Origin: Amycolatopsis suaedae
GTDB taxonomy: Bacteria > Actinomycetota > Actinomycetes > Mycobacteriales > Pseudonocardiaceae
NCBI RefSeq assembly: GCF_004214935.1
Contig: NZ_SFCC01000014.1
Location: forward strand, 124,001 to 188,000
Direction: 5' to 3'
Length of the DNA: 64,000 nt
Part shown: piece by piece, positions 17,773-29,000 of the stretch
Layout of the letters: each line of letters begins with the position of its first letter
Position numbering within the stretch: position 1 is the stretch's first letter
Position numbers and translations under genes: made by a program
Notes under the pieces: model-generated
What the model saw: only the letters and a program-made list of their open reading frames with translations
Database searches by the model: none
Told to the model about the DNA's origin: nothing

Positions 17773-18864
17773 ATGAGGTTTCCCAGAACGGCCGTCGTCG
17801 CCGGTGCGGCGATGCTGGTACTCGCGGGCTGCGGGTCGGCGGAGAAGACCGTCGACCAGCAGGCCGGCGCCGCGGGCGCGGGCTCGCTGGTGGGCGTGAC
17901 CATGCCGACCAGGGCGTCGGAACGCTGGATCCACGACGGCAACAACATCAAGAAGGGGCTGGAGGACCTCGGCTACCAGGTCGACCTGCAGTACGCCGAG
18001 AACGACATCCCCACGCAGGCCAACCAGATCGAGAACCAGATCACCAAGGGCGCGAAGCTGCTCGTGGTCGCCCCGATCGACGGAACGGCGCTGACCAGCC
18101 AGCTGCAGCAGGCCGAGGACGGCAACATCCCGGTCATCTCCTACGACCGGCTGATCCGCAACAGCCCCAGCGTCGACTACTACGCCACCTTCGACAACTT
18201 CAAGGTCGGCGTCGAGCAGGCGAACTCGCTGCTCAAGGGCCTGGGCACCGGGCCGGGGCCGTTCAACATCGAGCTGTTCGGCGGCTCGCCCGACGACAAC
18301 AACGCGACGTTCTTCTTCAACGGCGCGATGTCGGTGCTCAAACCGCTGATGGACAGCGGGAAGCTGGTCGTGCCCAGCGGGCAGACCGACTTCGCGCCCA
18401 CCGCCATCCTGCGCTGGGACCCGGCGACCGCGCAGCGGCGCATGGAGGACCTGATCACCAAGACCTACACCGGCGGCAGGAAGGTCAACGGCATCCTCTC
18501 GCCCTACGACGGCCTGTCCATCGGCATCCTGTCCGCGCTGAGGAGCAGCGGCTACGGCACCCCGGCCCAGCCGTATCCGATCGTCACCGGCCAGGACGCC
18601 GAGGTGGCGTCGGTCAAGTCGATCATCGCGGGGGAGCAGTACTCCACGGTCTTCAAGGACACCCGCCAGCTCGCCGGGGTGACGGTGAAGATGGCCGACG
18701 CGGTACTCAAGGGCGGCCAGCCGGAGGTCAACAACACCACCGACTACAACAACGGCAACAAGGTCGTGCCCGCTCATCTGCTGCAGCCGGTGACCGTGGA
18801 CAGGAACAACTACCAGGCCGCGCTCGTCGACTCCGGCTACTACACGGCGGATCAGCTGAAATGA
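17773..18864 (+). CDS. chvE: Monosaccharide-binding lipoprotein (ChvE family)
   Basis: Extracytoplasmic pentose/hexose-binding protein of about 363 residues. Its lipobox LAGC places the lipidated Cys at residue 20. The mature domain shows VGVTMPTRASERWIHDG at the start and NTTDYNNGNKVVP near the end, both typical of ChvE/XylF-like multiple-sugar binding proteins. The start has AAAGGGTGA upstream. It is encoded between araA and the ATPase gene, so L-arabinose is the likely ligand, although ChvE relatives also bind xylose, galactose and glucose. Confidence 0.88.
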   Translation: MRFPRTAVVAGAAMLVLAGCGSAEKTVDQQAGAAGAGSLVGVTMPTRASERWIHDGNNIKKGLEDLGYQVDLQYAENDIPTQANQIENQITKGAKLLVVAPIDGTALTSQLQQAEDGNIPVISYDRLIRNSPSVDYYATFDNFKVGVEQANSLLKGLGTGPGPFNIELFGGSPDDNNATFFFNGAMSVLKPLMDSGKLVVPSGQTDFAPTAILRWDPATAQRRMEDLITKTYTGGRKVNGILSPYDGLSIGILSALRSSGYGTPAQPYPIVTGQDAEVASVKSIIAGEQYSTVFKDTRQLAGVTVKMADAVLKGGQPEVNNTTDYNNGNKVVPAHLLQPVTVDRNNYQAALVDSGYYTADQLK

Positions 18865-20398
18865 CCGGCACGCTGCTGCGGATGCGGGGGATCACCAAGG
18901 GTTTCCCCGGGGTCACCGCACTCGCCGACGTGGACCTCGCCGTGCGGCGCGGTGAGGTCCACGGGATCTGCGGTGAGAACGGCGCGGGCAAGTCGACGCT
19001 GATGAAGATCCTGTCCGGGGTGTACCCGCACGGGTCCTACGACGGCGAGATCGAGTTCGACGGCGAACCGTGCGCGTTCGGCTCGATCCGCGACAGCGAG
19101 CGCCGCGGGATCGTGATCATCCACCAGGAACTCGCGCTGTGCCCGCAGTTGTCGGTCGCGGAGAACATCTTCCTCGGCAACGAGCGGGCCCGGCGCGGCC
19201 TCGTCGACTGGAACCGCACCAACCACGAGGCGGCGGAGCTGCTGCGCCGGGTCGGGTTGCGGGAGTCGCCGGTGACCCCGGTCGCCGACCTCGGCGTCGG
19301 CAAGCAGCAGCTCGTCGAGATCGCCAAGGCACTGTCGAAGAAGGTCCGGCTGCTGGTGCTCGACGAGCCGACCGCGGCGCTCAACGACGAGGACTCCGCG
19401 CACCTGCTCGACCTGCTGCGCGGCCTGCGCGACGACGGCGTCACCTCGGTGATCATCTCGCACAAGCTCGGCGAGGTCACCGCCATCGCCGACACGGTCA
19501 CCATCCTGCGCGACGGCCGGACCGTCGGGACGCTGGCCGGCGGCGAGCTCACCGAGCAGCGGATCATCACCGGCATGGTCGGCCGCGACCTCGACCACCG
19601 GTTCCCCGAACGGGAACCCGACATCGGCCCGGAGGTACTGCGGATCGAGGACTGGACCGTGCACAGCCCCACCCAGCCCGGCCGGGTGGTGGTCGACAAC
19701 GTCAGCATGACCCTGCGGCGCGGCGAGATCGTCGGGCTCGCCGGGCTGATGGGAGCGGGCCGCACCGAACTCGCGATGAGCGTGTTCGGCCGCTCCTACG
19801 GCACCGGCATCTCCGGGCGGCTGGTCAAGGACGGCAGGGAGATCACCGTCCGCTCGGTCGGCGACGCCATCCGGCACGGGATCGCCTACGCCACCGAGGA
19901 CCGCAAACGGTACGGGCTCAACCTCATCGACGACATCGCCCGCAACGTCTCGCTGGCCAATCTGTCCACAGTGGCCAGACGGGGCTGGGTGAACAGGTAC
20001 GAGGAACACCGGGTGGCCGAGGGATTCCGGGACTCCCTGCGGATCAAGGCACCCGGGGTGGCCAGCGTGGCCGGGCAGCTGTCCGGCGGCAACCAGCAGA
20101 AGGTGGTGCTGGCCAAGTGGATCTTCACCGACCCGGACGTGCTGATCCTCGACGAGCCGACCCGCGGGATCGACGTCGGGGCGAAGTACGAGATCTACAC
20201 GATCATCAACAAGCTGGCCGCGCAGGGCAAGGCGATCCTGGTGATCTCCTCGGAGCTGCCGGAACTGCTCGGCCTGTGTGACCGGATCTACGCGCTGTCC
20301 GCGGGGCGGCTGACCGGCGAGGTCGGCAGGGAGCGGGCGGACCAGGAACTTCTCATGCGGTACATGACCGCACAGGACAACGGAACGGGAGCAGCACG

Positions 20399-20402
<4 letters not shown>
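18861..20402 (+). CDS. mmsA: Sugar ABC transporter ATPase, two nucleotide-binding domains (MmsA/GguA)
   Basis: 513 residues with a duplicated ATPase. The first half has Walker A GENGAGKST (about 38-46), an LGVGKQQL signature and Walker B LLVLDEP. The second half has a degenerate Walker A (GLMGAGRTE), a good signature LSGGNQQK and Walker B VLILDEP. This asymmetry is normal for CUT2 importers of the AraG/XylG/MmsA type. It overlaps the binding-protein stop by four bases and the permease start by four bases. Energises arabinose uptake. Confidence 0.92.
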
Positions 20403-21643
<1,241 letters not shown>

Positions 21644-21712
21644 GCCACCGTCACGGCGTGCTCCTTCGTGAGCGCGGGCCGGACGCTGATGTACCGCTAC
21701 CCGCCGTCCTAG

Positions 21713-21733
21713 CCGGTCCGCTGAGTGGACCGG
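21713..21733 (+). terminator. Hairpin after the arabinose operon
   Basis: Arms CCGGTCC and GGACCGG enclose a 7-base loop, 70 bases after the permease stop. No U-run follows, which is common for actinobacterial terminators. The rest of 21644-21773 shows nothing else recognisable. Confidence 0.5.
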
Positions 21734-21773
21734 ACCCTTCGCCGGACCGGGTTCCACGCGGAAACTGTTGGTA

Positions 21774-21990
21774 TGAAACGAAGAATCACCCTGCCGCTCG
21801 TCGCACTGCTGTCGGCGACCGGCCCGCCGTGCACGCGAGCCAGGACCGGCCGGTACCGCACCGCACGGCGGACCGTGCAGAGCGGGTGACCGCGCTGTGG
21901 GTGGACCCGCTGACCGCCGACGACCTGGTGTACACCAATTCGCCCTGGGACGAAGCCGCCAGGGACATGGGGGTTGCCATTCAGCAGTGA
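21774..21990 (+). pseudogene. Frameshifted remnant of a small secreted protein
   Basis: An ATG at 21774 begins a signal-peptide-like sequence (MKRRITLPLVALLSATG). That frame stops at a TGA near 21888. A second frame continues in register with a plausible mature protein beginning at AVHASQD near residue 20 and ending at GVAIQQ with a stop at 21990. One indel near 21824 would restore a protein of about 70 residues. No family is recognised. Its position just after the arabinose operon suggests a former secreted hydrolase or accessory protein, but this is a guess. Confidence 0.4.
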
Positions 21991-22020
21991 GGCCCTGTCC
22001 TCGTGAGTGAGAACAGGGCC
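21991..22020 (+). terminator. Strong hairpin, probable terminator
   Basis: GGCCCTGT pairs with ACAGGGCC across a 14-base loop that can itself pair in part (TCTC/GAGA-like bases). It begins directly after the TGA of the frameshifted remnant. Confidence 0.6.
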
Positions 22021-22118
22021 GCTGACCTGGGAAAACAGGTGGTGCGCGATACTGGGATCGAACCACTGACCTCTACCGTGTCAACGTAGCCGCTACCCGG
22101 TCGCTGACCTGCGAAAAC
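22020..22118. repeat. Short direct repeat flanking a tRNA fragment
   Basis: CGCTGACCTGGGAAAAC at 22020-22036 recurs as CGCTGACCTGCGAAAAC at 22102-22118, with one mismatch in 17. The two copies bracket the tRNA-Val remnant 82 bases apart. This could be a target or attachment-site duplication left by integration. Confidence 0.55.
22040..22092 (-). tRNA. 3' half of tRNA-Val(GAC), truncated
   Basis: Read on the minus strand, the segment starts in the anticodon stem, has loop TTGACAC (anticodon GAC), variable region AGGTC, a T-arm with loop TTCGATC, and an acceptor 3' strand ATCGCGC followed by an encoded ACCA. The anticodon stem and T-stem each have one mismatch, and no D-arm or 5' acceptor strand is present, so it cannot be a functional tRNA. 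A piece from the anticodon loop to the CCA end is what tRNA-specific integrases usually duplicate, so this is probably an attachment-site copy. Confidence 0.65.
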
Positions 22119-22193
22119 TGGGATCCAGCAGGTCAGGGCGGTACGGTCGAACGACGCTCACTGCCGTTCGCGGCGGTCCAGCGTAGGTCGGTC

Positions 22194-22224
22194 CTCCCAG
22201 ATTCCTCCCAGGTCGCGCTCCCAG
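22194..22224. repeat. Three CTCCCAG direct repeats
   Basis: CTCCCAG occurs at 22194-22200, 22205-22211 and 22218-22224, at 11- and 13-base periods. About 100 bases from a tRNA remnant, such repeats could be arm sites of a tyrosine integrase, but no integrase gene is present, so the meaning is uncertain. Confidence 0.35.
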
Positions 22225-22917
22225 CGGAAGCGACAGCCGATGGCTGCCCGAACGTCCCCGCACGACCTACCCTGTCGTTGGCGGTCGTGTCCAGAGGGGT
22301 AACGCCTCTGCCATTGCCGGACTGGGTCGGATCGGTAGTACTGTACGACGTGGTTCTGCCGCGTGATCTGCCTTCTATAGATAGCATCGTTTTGCCGCAG
22401 GTTCTGCCGGTCTTCCACCTGTCTGTTGACAGCAACTTGGTCGGTAACATTGATATGGCCAGGTTTGGACTGTTCGATGGCGAGATTACCGGCAGTTCTC
22501 TGCTGGAGGATTATAGTTTTTCTCGCACTGTGACAAGGTTCGAGATGTTCCTCGTCGGCAACTTGTATTCTCGATTGATCAAATGCTTGGCAGTCCATTT
22601 CCGGTGTGCTCACTCTGACTTCGGGGGTTGAACATCTTCGATCTTCGAGGGGAGGGATATTAAAGACCTGTTGGTGAACGCCGCAACAAGGTCATCAAGT
22701 GTCGTGAAACTCCGTTCAACGATTACGTTCCGGCGCCTCTTGGTGGAGTATTGTTGACCCTGCAGATGATCCGAGTCGATCAGGGTTTGATTGTTATTTG
22801 TAACGACACTTGATGTGTGGGCTGGTTGAAGTCATTTACTTAGTCAAACCGGAGGTTTCAATGGTGGCAATTTTGAAGCAGCGGGTAACCGTTTCTCGGC
22901 AGCCCGCAGTGGTTATC
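22225..22917. other. AT-richer stretch without a supported gene
   Basis: Base composition falls clearly below that of both flanks. Overlapping open frames exist on both strands (22278-22631 plus, 22158-22613 minus), but neither shows a ribosome site, a recognisable domain or actinobacterial third-position bias. A 40-codon frame ending at TGA 22812 is likewise unrecognised. The segment is probably foreign or decayed DNA. Confidence 0.5.
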
Positions 22918-23277
22918 CTATGGGTTGGGGTTCAGTAGCTTTTGCTGCCATTCTTTCGCCTGCTCGGCATCGGATAGGCTGACCCGCTCTGCTATCTGCT
23001 GCCACGATGTTCCCTTGCGCACTTCTTGTGCGACAAGTGCAGCATCCGATTGATTTGCCATGATTCGGCACATTTCGATTAGCCGTTTCCATCGGTCGAT
23101 CACCTCTGCGGGGAAGTCTGTTGGACGATGTCGCAGGGATAAGGTTGTAAGTGCGACAAGCTGGTTGCCCTCAAACTGTGACACTGCTTCTCGGTCGGCA
23201 AAAGTGAGAAGCCACTCGTCAATTATCGGATCCTGGTTTTGCTCGTTTGAGATCATGTGCCAATTGTTCGCGGCCAC
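22918..23277 (-). CDS. Small hypothetical protein with a helix-turn-helix-like C-terminus
   Basis: 119 residues, with far less GC-rich codons than the neighbours. The family is not recognised. The C-terminal third (ALVAQEVRKGTSWQQIAERV and the following Asp/Ala-rich helix) has the spacing of a short helix-turn-helix of the type seen in small actinobacterial DNA-binding proteins. The N-terminal part is acidic and predicted helical. No convincing ribosome site precedes the ATG at 23277 or the internal ATG of MISNEQ, so the true start is uncertain. It is next to transposase debris and shares its foreign composition, which suggests it belonged to a mobile element. Confidence 0.45.
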   Translation of the reverse strand: MAANNWHMISNEQNQDPIIDEWLLTFADREAVSQFEGNQLVALTTLSLRHRPTDFPAEVIDRWKRLIEMCRIMANQSDAALVAQEVRKGTSWQQIAERVSLSDAEQAKEWQQKLLNPNP

Positions 23278-23436
23278 GTTGGTGCTGTCAATCGGAACGT
23301 GCTGGCCGTGGATGTTGTTCCTAAGAGAGGGTGGTTGACGTTCCGTGCTGTGTTGAAATGGCGACGCTGGCTCATAGGTCCGTATCTTCGTACGATCACA
23401 GGTCGATGCCCTCGTGTCGAGGTGCTGCCGTCCGGG

Positions 23437-23572
23437 CCACCGTCGCGGACCTTGATGTGGATGGTGTCCACATACAGGATCGGGTAGACCTCGTCCACGG
23501 GCCGGTTCTGCCAGGTGCGGATCTCATCAGCGACCACGTCGCTGACGTTGGCGATGGCCGGCGACGCACTGG
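23437..23572 (-). mobile_element. Decayed IS256-family (mutator) transposase fragment
   Basis: On the minus strand the peptide with TWQNRPVDEVYP and then YVDTIHIKVRDGG matches the central region of IS256-type transposases, including the first catalytic Asp in the YVD context. Sequence on both sides is out of frame and not recognisable, and no terminal inverted repeats are seen. It is a relic of about 45 codons. The surrounding 23290-23840 appears to be further decayed transposon DNA. Confidence 0.6.
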
Positions 23573-23839
23573 GCTCGCTCTGGACCCGGGCCCGGGCAGC
23601 GGCGCGCCGCGTTGTTGCCCGGCCGCCACCGAGGGCCGCCCGGTCGAAGAGCTGGCGACAGTGATCACGTGTGTGCTGATGCCCCCGGCCTCGACGGCTG
23701 TACGACCGGCACAGCGGTTCGCCCCGCCACCGGCGGCCAAGCATACCCCGCCACCACTCGCGCGGTCCGACCGTAACCATATTGCCTCTTGCCAGGCGAA
23801 TCTCCTCGTCGCCGCCGTCCGTCTTGCGGCTCTGATGAC

Positions 23840-24037
23840 TTACAAGGCAGCTCCAAGTGCGTCGGCCACAGTGGCGTATGTCCGGATACCGTCGCGGCCG
23901 ATTCCCAGGGTTACGAGTGTGAGTGCGAGGTCCGGGCGAATGCCACGCAGGATGCTGGTGGCGCCGAGCAGCCGGGCCGCGTCGCTTACCCGGATGAGGT
24001 AGCCGTTGGCCGCGGTGTCCACCCACCGCTGTCCCGT
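23840..24037 (-). pseudogene. C-terminal remnant of a STAS-domain regulator (RsbR/RsbS type)
   Basis: On the minus strand about 66 codons ending at a TAA read VDTAANGYLIRV, then ILRGIRPDLALTLVTLGI, then IRTYATVADALGAAL. This is the second half of a STAS domain as found in stressosome proteins RsbR and RsbS, where it takes part in sigma-factor control. The N-terminal half is missing; the open frame continues upstream to 24130 only into a Lys/Arg-rich sequence that looks unrelated. The gene was probably cut by the adjacent insertion events. Confidence 0.6.
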
Positions 24038-24130
24038 CGGCGTCTTCGTCCGTCTCTTCTTGCCCCGCTGCATGTCGTTGTTCTGTGGCGAGACGATGAC
24101 CGTGTGGTCGAACTCGTCACAGGAGGGCAC

Positions 24131-24468
24131 GTCCGCGCACCATCAGGCAGTACTGGCCACGCCCTGGCTTTGTCAGGGCTGCTCCCATCCTCTCCGACAC
24201 CACCCGCCCGGATCAGGCTGCCTTCAGCTACACCGCGCGGCTGCGCCAGGACAGCGGCGAAGGTTTCTCGCCTCCACTCGAACCCACAGCGCCTCACGGC
24301 GCGCAAACCGATCACGGGATAGACCCCACCCCGGGTGGCTTGATGACCTGGGACGGCGAAAATCCCGGTGGGTTTCGCCGATGTTTTCTCCTGGGCGGGG
24401 CGGCGTTGGGGGTGGATGATGCCCTGTGCCGGGCGGCCGCCTGGCCTGTCGGTTTTGGGGAGGCCCGC
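24131..24468. other. Gap before the GT-C gene, no supported gene
   Basis: Frames are open on both strands but without domains. A short plus-strand stretch (near 24206-24260, reading DQAAFSYTARLRQD) faintly recalls the C-terminus of IS4-type transposases. This is too weak to annotate as an element. The promoter of the following gene should lie here. Confidence 0.35.
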
Positions 24469-25941
24469 ATGCGGCTTACCACGGTGCTTGCCAGACCTTT
24501 CGTGCGTGGTGGGGTTGTGCCGTGGCCTGTCGCGGTGTTGGCGGGCATGCTGGGATTGCTCCTGCTGTTGACCAGTGGACGTTACGGCTATCACGGGGAC
24601 GAGCTGTACTTCCTCTCGGCTGGGCGGCATCTGGACTGGTCGTATGTGGACCAGCCGCCGCTCACGCCACTGCTCGCGCGGCTCATGGATACCTTGTTTC
24701 CCGGTTCTGTGGTTGCGTTGCGGGTGCCCGCTGTCGCTTGTGCGGTCGCCGGCGTCCTGTTCGCGGCAGTTACGGCCAAGGAACTGGGAGGTTCACTACG
24801 TGCCCAGGTACTGACCGCCGCGGCTGTTGCTGGGGCGCCGGGGGTGGCGGCAGGTGGGCATGTGCTTACGACCAGTGTCGTCGACACCTTTCTGTGGATT
24901 GTCTGCACCTGGTTGCTGGTTCGGTGGGGCCGACGCCGTGACGACCGTTTGTTGTTGTGGCTCGGGTTGGTGACGGCGGTAGCCTTACAGGTGAAGTACC
25001 TGATTGTCTTCTTCTGGGTGGTCGCGGGTGCGGCGATAATCGTCGCCGGGCCCCGGGGGTTGTTGCGCCGCAAGACGTTCTGGTTGGGCGCCTGTATCGC
25101 GGCTGTTACGTCGGCGCCTGCGCTGTGGTGGCAGGCGCGGCACGGGTGGCCGCAACTGGAGATGGGTGAGGCGCTGGTGGCGCAGGCCGATCCCGGTGGT
25201 GGCGGCGTGGTCGGCTACCTGGTGGAGGTGGTGGTTCCCCTCGGCGTGCTTGGCGTGTTGCTACTGGGTGGCGGGCTGTGTCGCGCTTTTCGATCTCCGG
25301 AACTCCGCTTCCTTGGCTGCACGTTCGCAGGGCTTCTACTGGTTTTCTGGTTCACCTTCGGGCATGGCTACTACATGACGGGGATGTACGCCGGGTTGGT
25401 GGCGATCGGCGCAGTCGGCTCGGACCACGTTTCCGGTCGCTGGCTGCCGTGGGTCGCGTGGCCCGCCGGCGTGCTGTCGATCGCGATGCTTGTCATGGCA
25501 CTTCCGATCAGGCCGGTCGAGAGCCTGGCGGGTGAGGACCCTGACCAGAACGCGATGAACTTCGAGAGTGTCGGCTGGCCCCAGCTTGCCGACACCGTGG
25601 CCACCGTTCACGGCGCCGACGCCGGCGCGACGATTGTCGCTCACGACTATTGGGTGGCCAGCGCTCTTGCCCGCTATGGGCCCGAACGTGGTTTGCCCAC
25701 GGCGTACAGCCCGCACCGTGGCTACTGGTACTTCGGCATGCCATCGGAGGATGCGACGACCGTGGTGTACGTGGGCGGTTCAGAGGCCCAGTTGCGCCGG
25801 TACTTCACCGATGTCCGCCATGCCGGTGTGGTGGACAACGGGCTCGGGATCGAAAACTCGGCGCAGGGCACGACGATCTGGTTGTGCCGCGGTCCGCGAC
25901 AGCCGTGGTCCGCGCTGTGGCCGGAACTTCGCTATCTGTAG
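24469..25941 (+). CDS. GT-C membrane glycosyltransferase (PMT_2/GT39-like)
   Basis: About 490 residues with roughly nine membrane helices and a C-terminal extracytoplasmic domain of about 130 residues. The first loop carries YHGDELYF with the Asp-Glu pair (D44, E45) that is the catalytic/metal motif of GT-C enzymes such as PMT_2 and ArnT. Enzymes of this type transfer sugars from polyprenyl-phosphate donors to lipids or proteins outside the cell. The start at 24469 has GGGGAGG 6 bases upstream; the open frame extends to 24340 but without a ribosome site. It ends about 100 bases before the first PKS gene in the same direction. A role in the polyketide pathway is not shown; it may be a neighbour only. 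Confidence 0.7.
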   Translation: MRLTTVLARPFVRGGVVPWPVAVLAGMLGLLLLLTSGRYGYHGDELYFLSAGRHLDWSYVDQPPLTPLLARLMDTLFPGSVVALRVPAVACAVAGVLFAAVTAKELGGSLRAQVLTAAAVAGAPGVAAGGHVLTTSVVDTFLWIVCTWLLVRWGRRRDDRLLLWLGLVTAVALQVKYLIVFFWVVAGAAIIVAGPRGLLRRKTFWLGACIAAVTSAPALWWQARHGWPQLEMGEALVAQADPGGGGVVGYLVEVVVPLGVLGVLLLGGGLCRAFRSPELRFLGCTFAGLLLVFWFTFGHGYYMTGMYAGLVAIGAVGSDHVSGRWLPWVAWPAGVLSIAMLVMALPIRPVESLAGEDPDQNAMNFESVGWPQLADTVATVHGADAGATIVAHDYWVASALARYGPERGLPTAYSPHRGYWYFGMPSEDATTVVYVGGSEAQLRRYFTDVRHAGVVDNGLGIENSAQGTTIWLCRGPRQPWSALWPELRYL

Positions 25942-26045
25942 GCACATCGGTGATTCTGCCGCCGAATCCACATGGACCCGGAACCCCCGGCCCGTTGATC
26001 CTACGGGTACCGGGCGGGTCGTTCCGGGCCGAAGGAGGGGCAGCG

Positions 26046-29000
26046 GTGAGTGAAGAGGACAGGTACCTCGGGTATCTCCGGCGCGCCACCGCCGAATTAC
26101 AGGACGTACGCGAACAGTTGCGTGCCGTGGAGAACCGGCGTAGGGAGCCGATCGCCATCGTGGGAATGAGCTGCCGGTATCCCGGTGGGCTCGACACACC
26201 GGAAGACCTGTGGGCGGCCGTCGCCGACGGGCGTGACCTGATCTCGGAGTTCCCGCGGGACCGGGGCTGGGACGTCGCGGGCGTATACGACCCGGTGCCC
26301 GGAACGCCTGGTCGGACCTATTCGCGGCACGGCGGCTTCCTGACGCATGCCGCATCGTTCGACGCGGACCACTTCGGCATCAGCCCGAGGGAGGCCGCGT
26401 CGATGGACCCGCAGCACCGGCTGCTGCTGGAGTGCGCGGCGGAGGCGTTCGAGCGCGCCGGGCTGACCGAGGAGTTGTTGCGGGGCAGCAGAACGGGCGT
26501 GTTCACCGGGGTCATGAGCAATGACTGGCCCGGCCAGCTCGGCTACCTCGCGTCTGGGCGGGTGGCGTACGCGTTCGGGCTGGAAGGTCCCACACTCACC
26601 GTTGACACGGCCTGCTCCTCTTCGCTGGTCGCGTTGCACCTGGCCGTTCAGGCCCTGCGTAACGACGAATGCTCGCTCGCGGTTCTGGGTGGCGCCACGG
26701 TGATCGTCCGCCCGGACATGTTCGTCGAGTTCAGCAGGCAGCGCGGGCTGTCGCCCGACGGCCGGTGCAAGTCGTTCGCCGCGGCGGCGGACGGTACCGG
26801 GTTCGCCGAGGGCGCCGGTGTGCTGCTTGTCGAGCGGTTGTCCGACGCGGTGCGGAACGGCCGCACCGTGCTGGCGGTCGTGCGGGGGTCCGCGGTCAAC
26901 TCCGACGGACGGTCCAACGGGCTCACCGCGCCCAACGGCCCATCGCAGCAACGAGTCATTCGGCAGGCGCTGACCAACGCCGGCCTCGAACCGTCGGATG
27001 TGGACGTCCTGGAGGCACATGGCACCGGTACCACGCTCGGTGATCCGATCGAGGCGCAGGCGATCATCGCGACCTACGGCGTGGACCGTCCGGCGGACCG
27101 GCCGGCGCTGCTCGGCTCGGTCAAATCGAACATCGGGCACACGCAGGCGGCCGCCGGGGTGGCCGGGGTGATGAAGATGGTGCTGGCAATGCGGCACGGG
27201 GTCGTCCCACGCACGCTGCATGTCGACGCCCCATCGGACCAGGTGGACTGGTCGGAAGGTGCGGTCCGCCTGCTGACCGAACAGACTTCGTGGCCGGACA
27301 CCGGAAGGCAACGCCGAGCGGCGGTGTCGTCGTTCGGGCTCAGCGGCACCAACGCACACGTTGTCCTGGAACAGGCGCCCGCCGTGCGAGACGAACCGGC
27401 TACTCAGGACACCACGACGTTGCCGCTCATGCTTTCCGCGCGCACGCACGAGGCTGTGCGCGCCTACGCGGGTAATCTCAAGTCCTATATGGACACACAT
27501 TCCGAGGTGTCCGCCGCCGAGATCGCCGTGGCGCTCTCACGACGCGCCACACTGCCGCACCGTGCCGCGGTGCTGGGCGGCGGGCGCGCCGAACTCACCG
27601 CCGGGCTGGCCGCGCTGGCAGCGGGTGAGCGGGTGCCCGGCGTGGTGACAGGGCGGGAGAACCACGGGCACCAGGCGCTGATGTTCACCGGCCAGGGCGC
27701 GCAGCGGGCAAGGATGGGCAAGGAGCTGTACACGGCGTTCCCCGTGTTCGCCGAGGCGTTCGACGAGGTGTGCGCGGCGCTCGGCGAGCACGCGGATCGC
27801 TCGGTGCGGTCGGTGGCCTTCGCGCGGCAGGAGACGGCGGACGCCCGTCTGCTGGACCGGACCGACTACACCCAGATGGCCACGTTCGCACTCGAGGTCG
27901 CGCTGTACCGGCTGGTGACGAGCTGGGGTGTCCGGCCGGACTTCCTCATCGGCCACTCGGTCGGCGAGCTGACCGCCGCGCATGTCGCGGGCGTGCTCTC
28001 CCTGCCTGACGCGGCACGGGTCGTGGCGGTTCGCGGCGCACTGATGCGTGACCTGCCCGCCGGTGGTGCGATGGTGGCGGTCGCCGCGCCGGAGGAGTGG
28101 ACCCGCGAACGGGTCGCCGGACTCGACGTTGACGTCGCGGCGGTCAACGGGCCCGCCGCGGTCGTGTTGTCGGGGGCGGCTGCGCTGGTCGACGAGGCAG
28201 CCGCGGCCTGTCGCGCGCACGGTGTGCGCACTCGGCCGCTTCGGGTCTCGCATGCCTTCCACTCCGCGCTCGTCGAGCCGATGCTGCCCGCCTACGCGGA
28301 GGTGCTGGGCTCGGTAACCCTTGCCCCACCCCGAATTCCGATTGTATCCACGGTGACCGGCGCTCGACTCGACGAGAAGCAGGCGTGCTCGGTGGACTAC
28401 TGGCTCGGGCAGGCCCGGCACACCGTTCGGTTCGACGCCGGTGTGCGATGCCTGCGCGAACAGAACGTGAGCCGGTTCCTCGAACTCGGTCCGGACAGTG
28501 GGCTGGCGATCGCGGCCCGCGAGGTTATCGCCGGTGAACCGGCGGTGTCGGTTGCGGCGTTGCGCGGGGGACGACCGGAGCTCGAGACCCTCACGGGTGC
28601 GCTCGCGGCGTTCCACACGTACGGCGCGACCGTCCACTGGAACACCGTGTTCGCCGGTCGGCAGGGCCGGGCGCCGGGCCTACCCACGACGGCGTTCCAG
28701 CGACAGCGGTACTGGCTCGACGGTGTGGCGGCGGCCAACGACGTCGCCGGTCTCGGCCTGGATCCGATGCGGCACCCGTTGTTGCGTGCCGTCACCGAGC
28801 TTCCCGGCACCGGCGACCTCGTGCTGACCGGGCGGCTGTCGCTCGACACCCACGGGTGGCTCGCGGATCACCGGGTATGGGACGTCGCGGTGTTGCCTGG
28901 TGCGGCAATCGTCGAGGCCGTCGTCGCGGCGGGCGAACGGGCGGGTCGAACTCGCGTGCGCGAGCTGATTCTGCGGTCGCCGCTGGTGCTACCGGAACAG

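Noticed and set aside
22040..22092. Functional tRNA-Val gene
   Set aside because: No D-arm and no 5' acceptor strand, and mismatches in two stems.
22190..22230. CRISPR-like array
   Set aside because: Only three 7-base repeats with 4-6 base gaps; no spacer/repeat structure and no cas genes.
22278..22631. 117-codon plus-strand frame in the AT-richer segment
   Set aside because: No ribosome site and no family; an equally long frame runs on the opposite strand, so coding status cannot be supported.
25650..26045. In-frame upstream extension of PKS-A
   Set aside because: It overlaps the GT-C gene in another frame and lacks protein-like composition; the GTG at 26046 has an excellent ribosome site.
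26145..27420. PKS-A as loading protein with a KSQ domain
   Set aside because: The KS active site is DTACSSS with an intact Cys, and the N-terminus is an ordinary docking helix.
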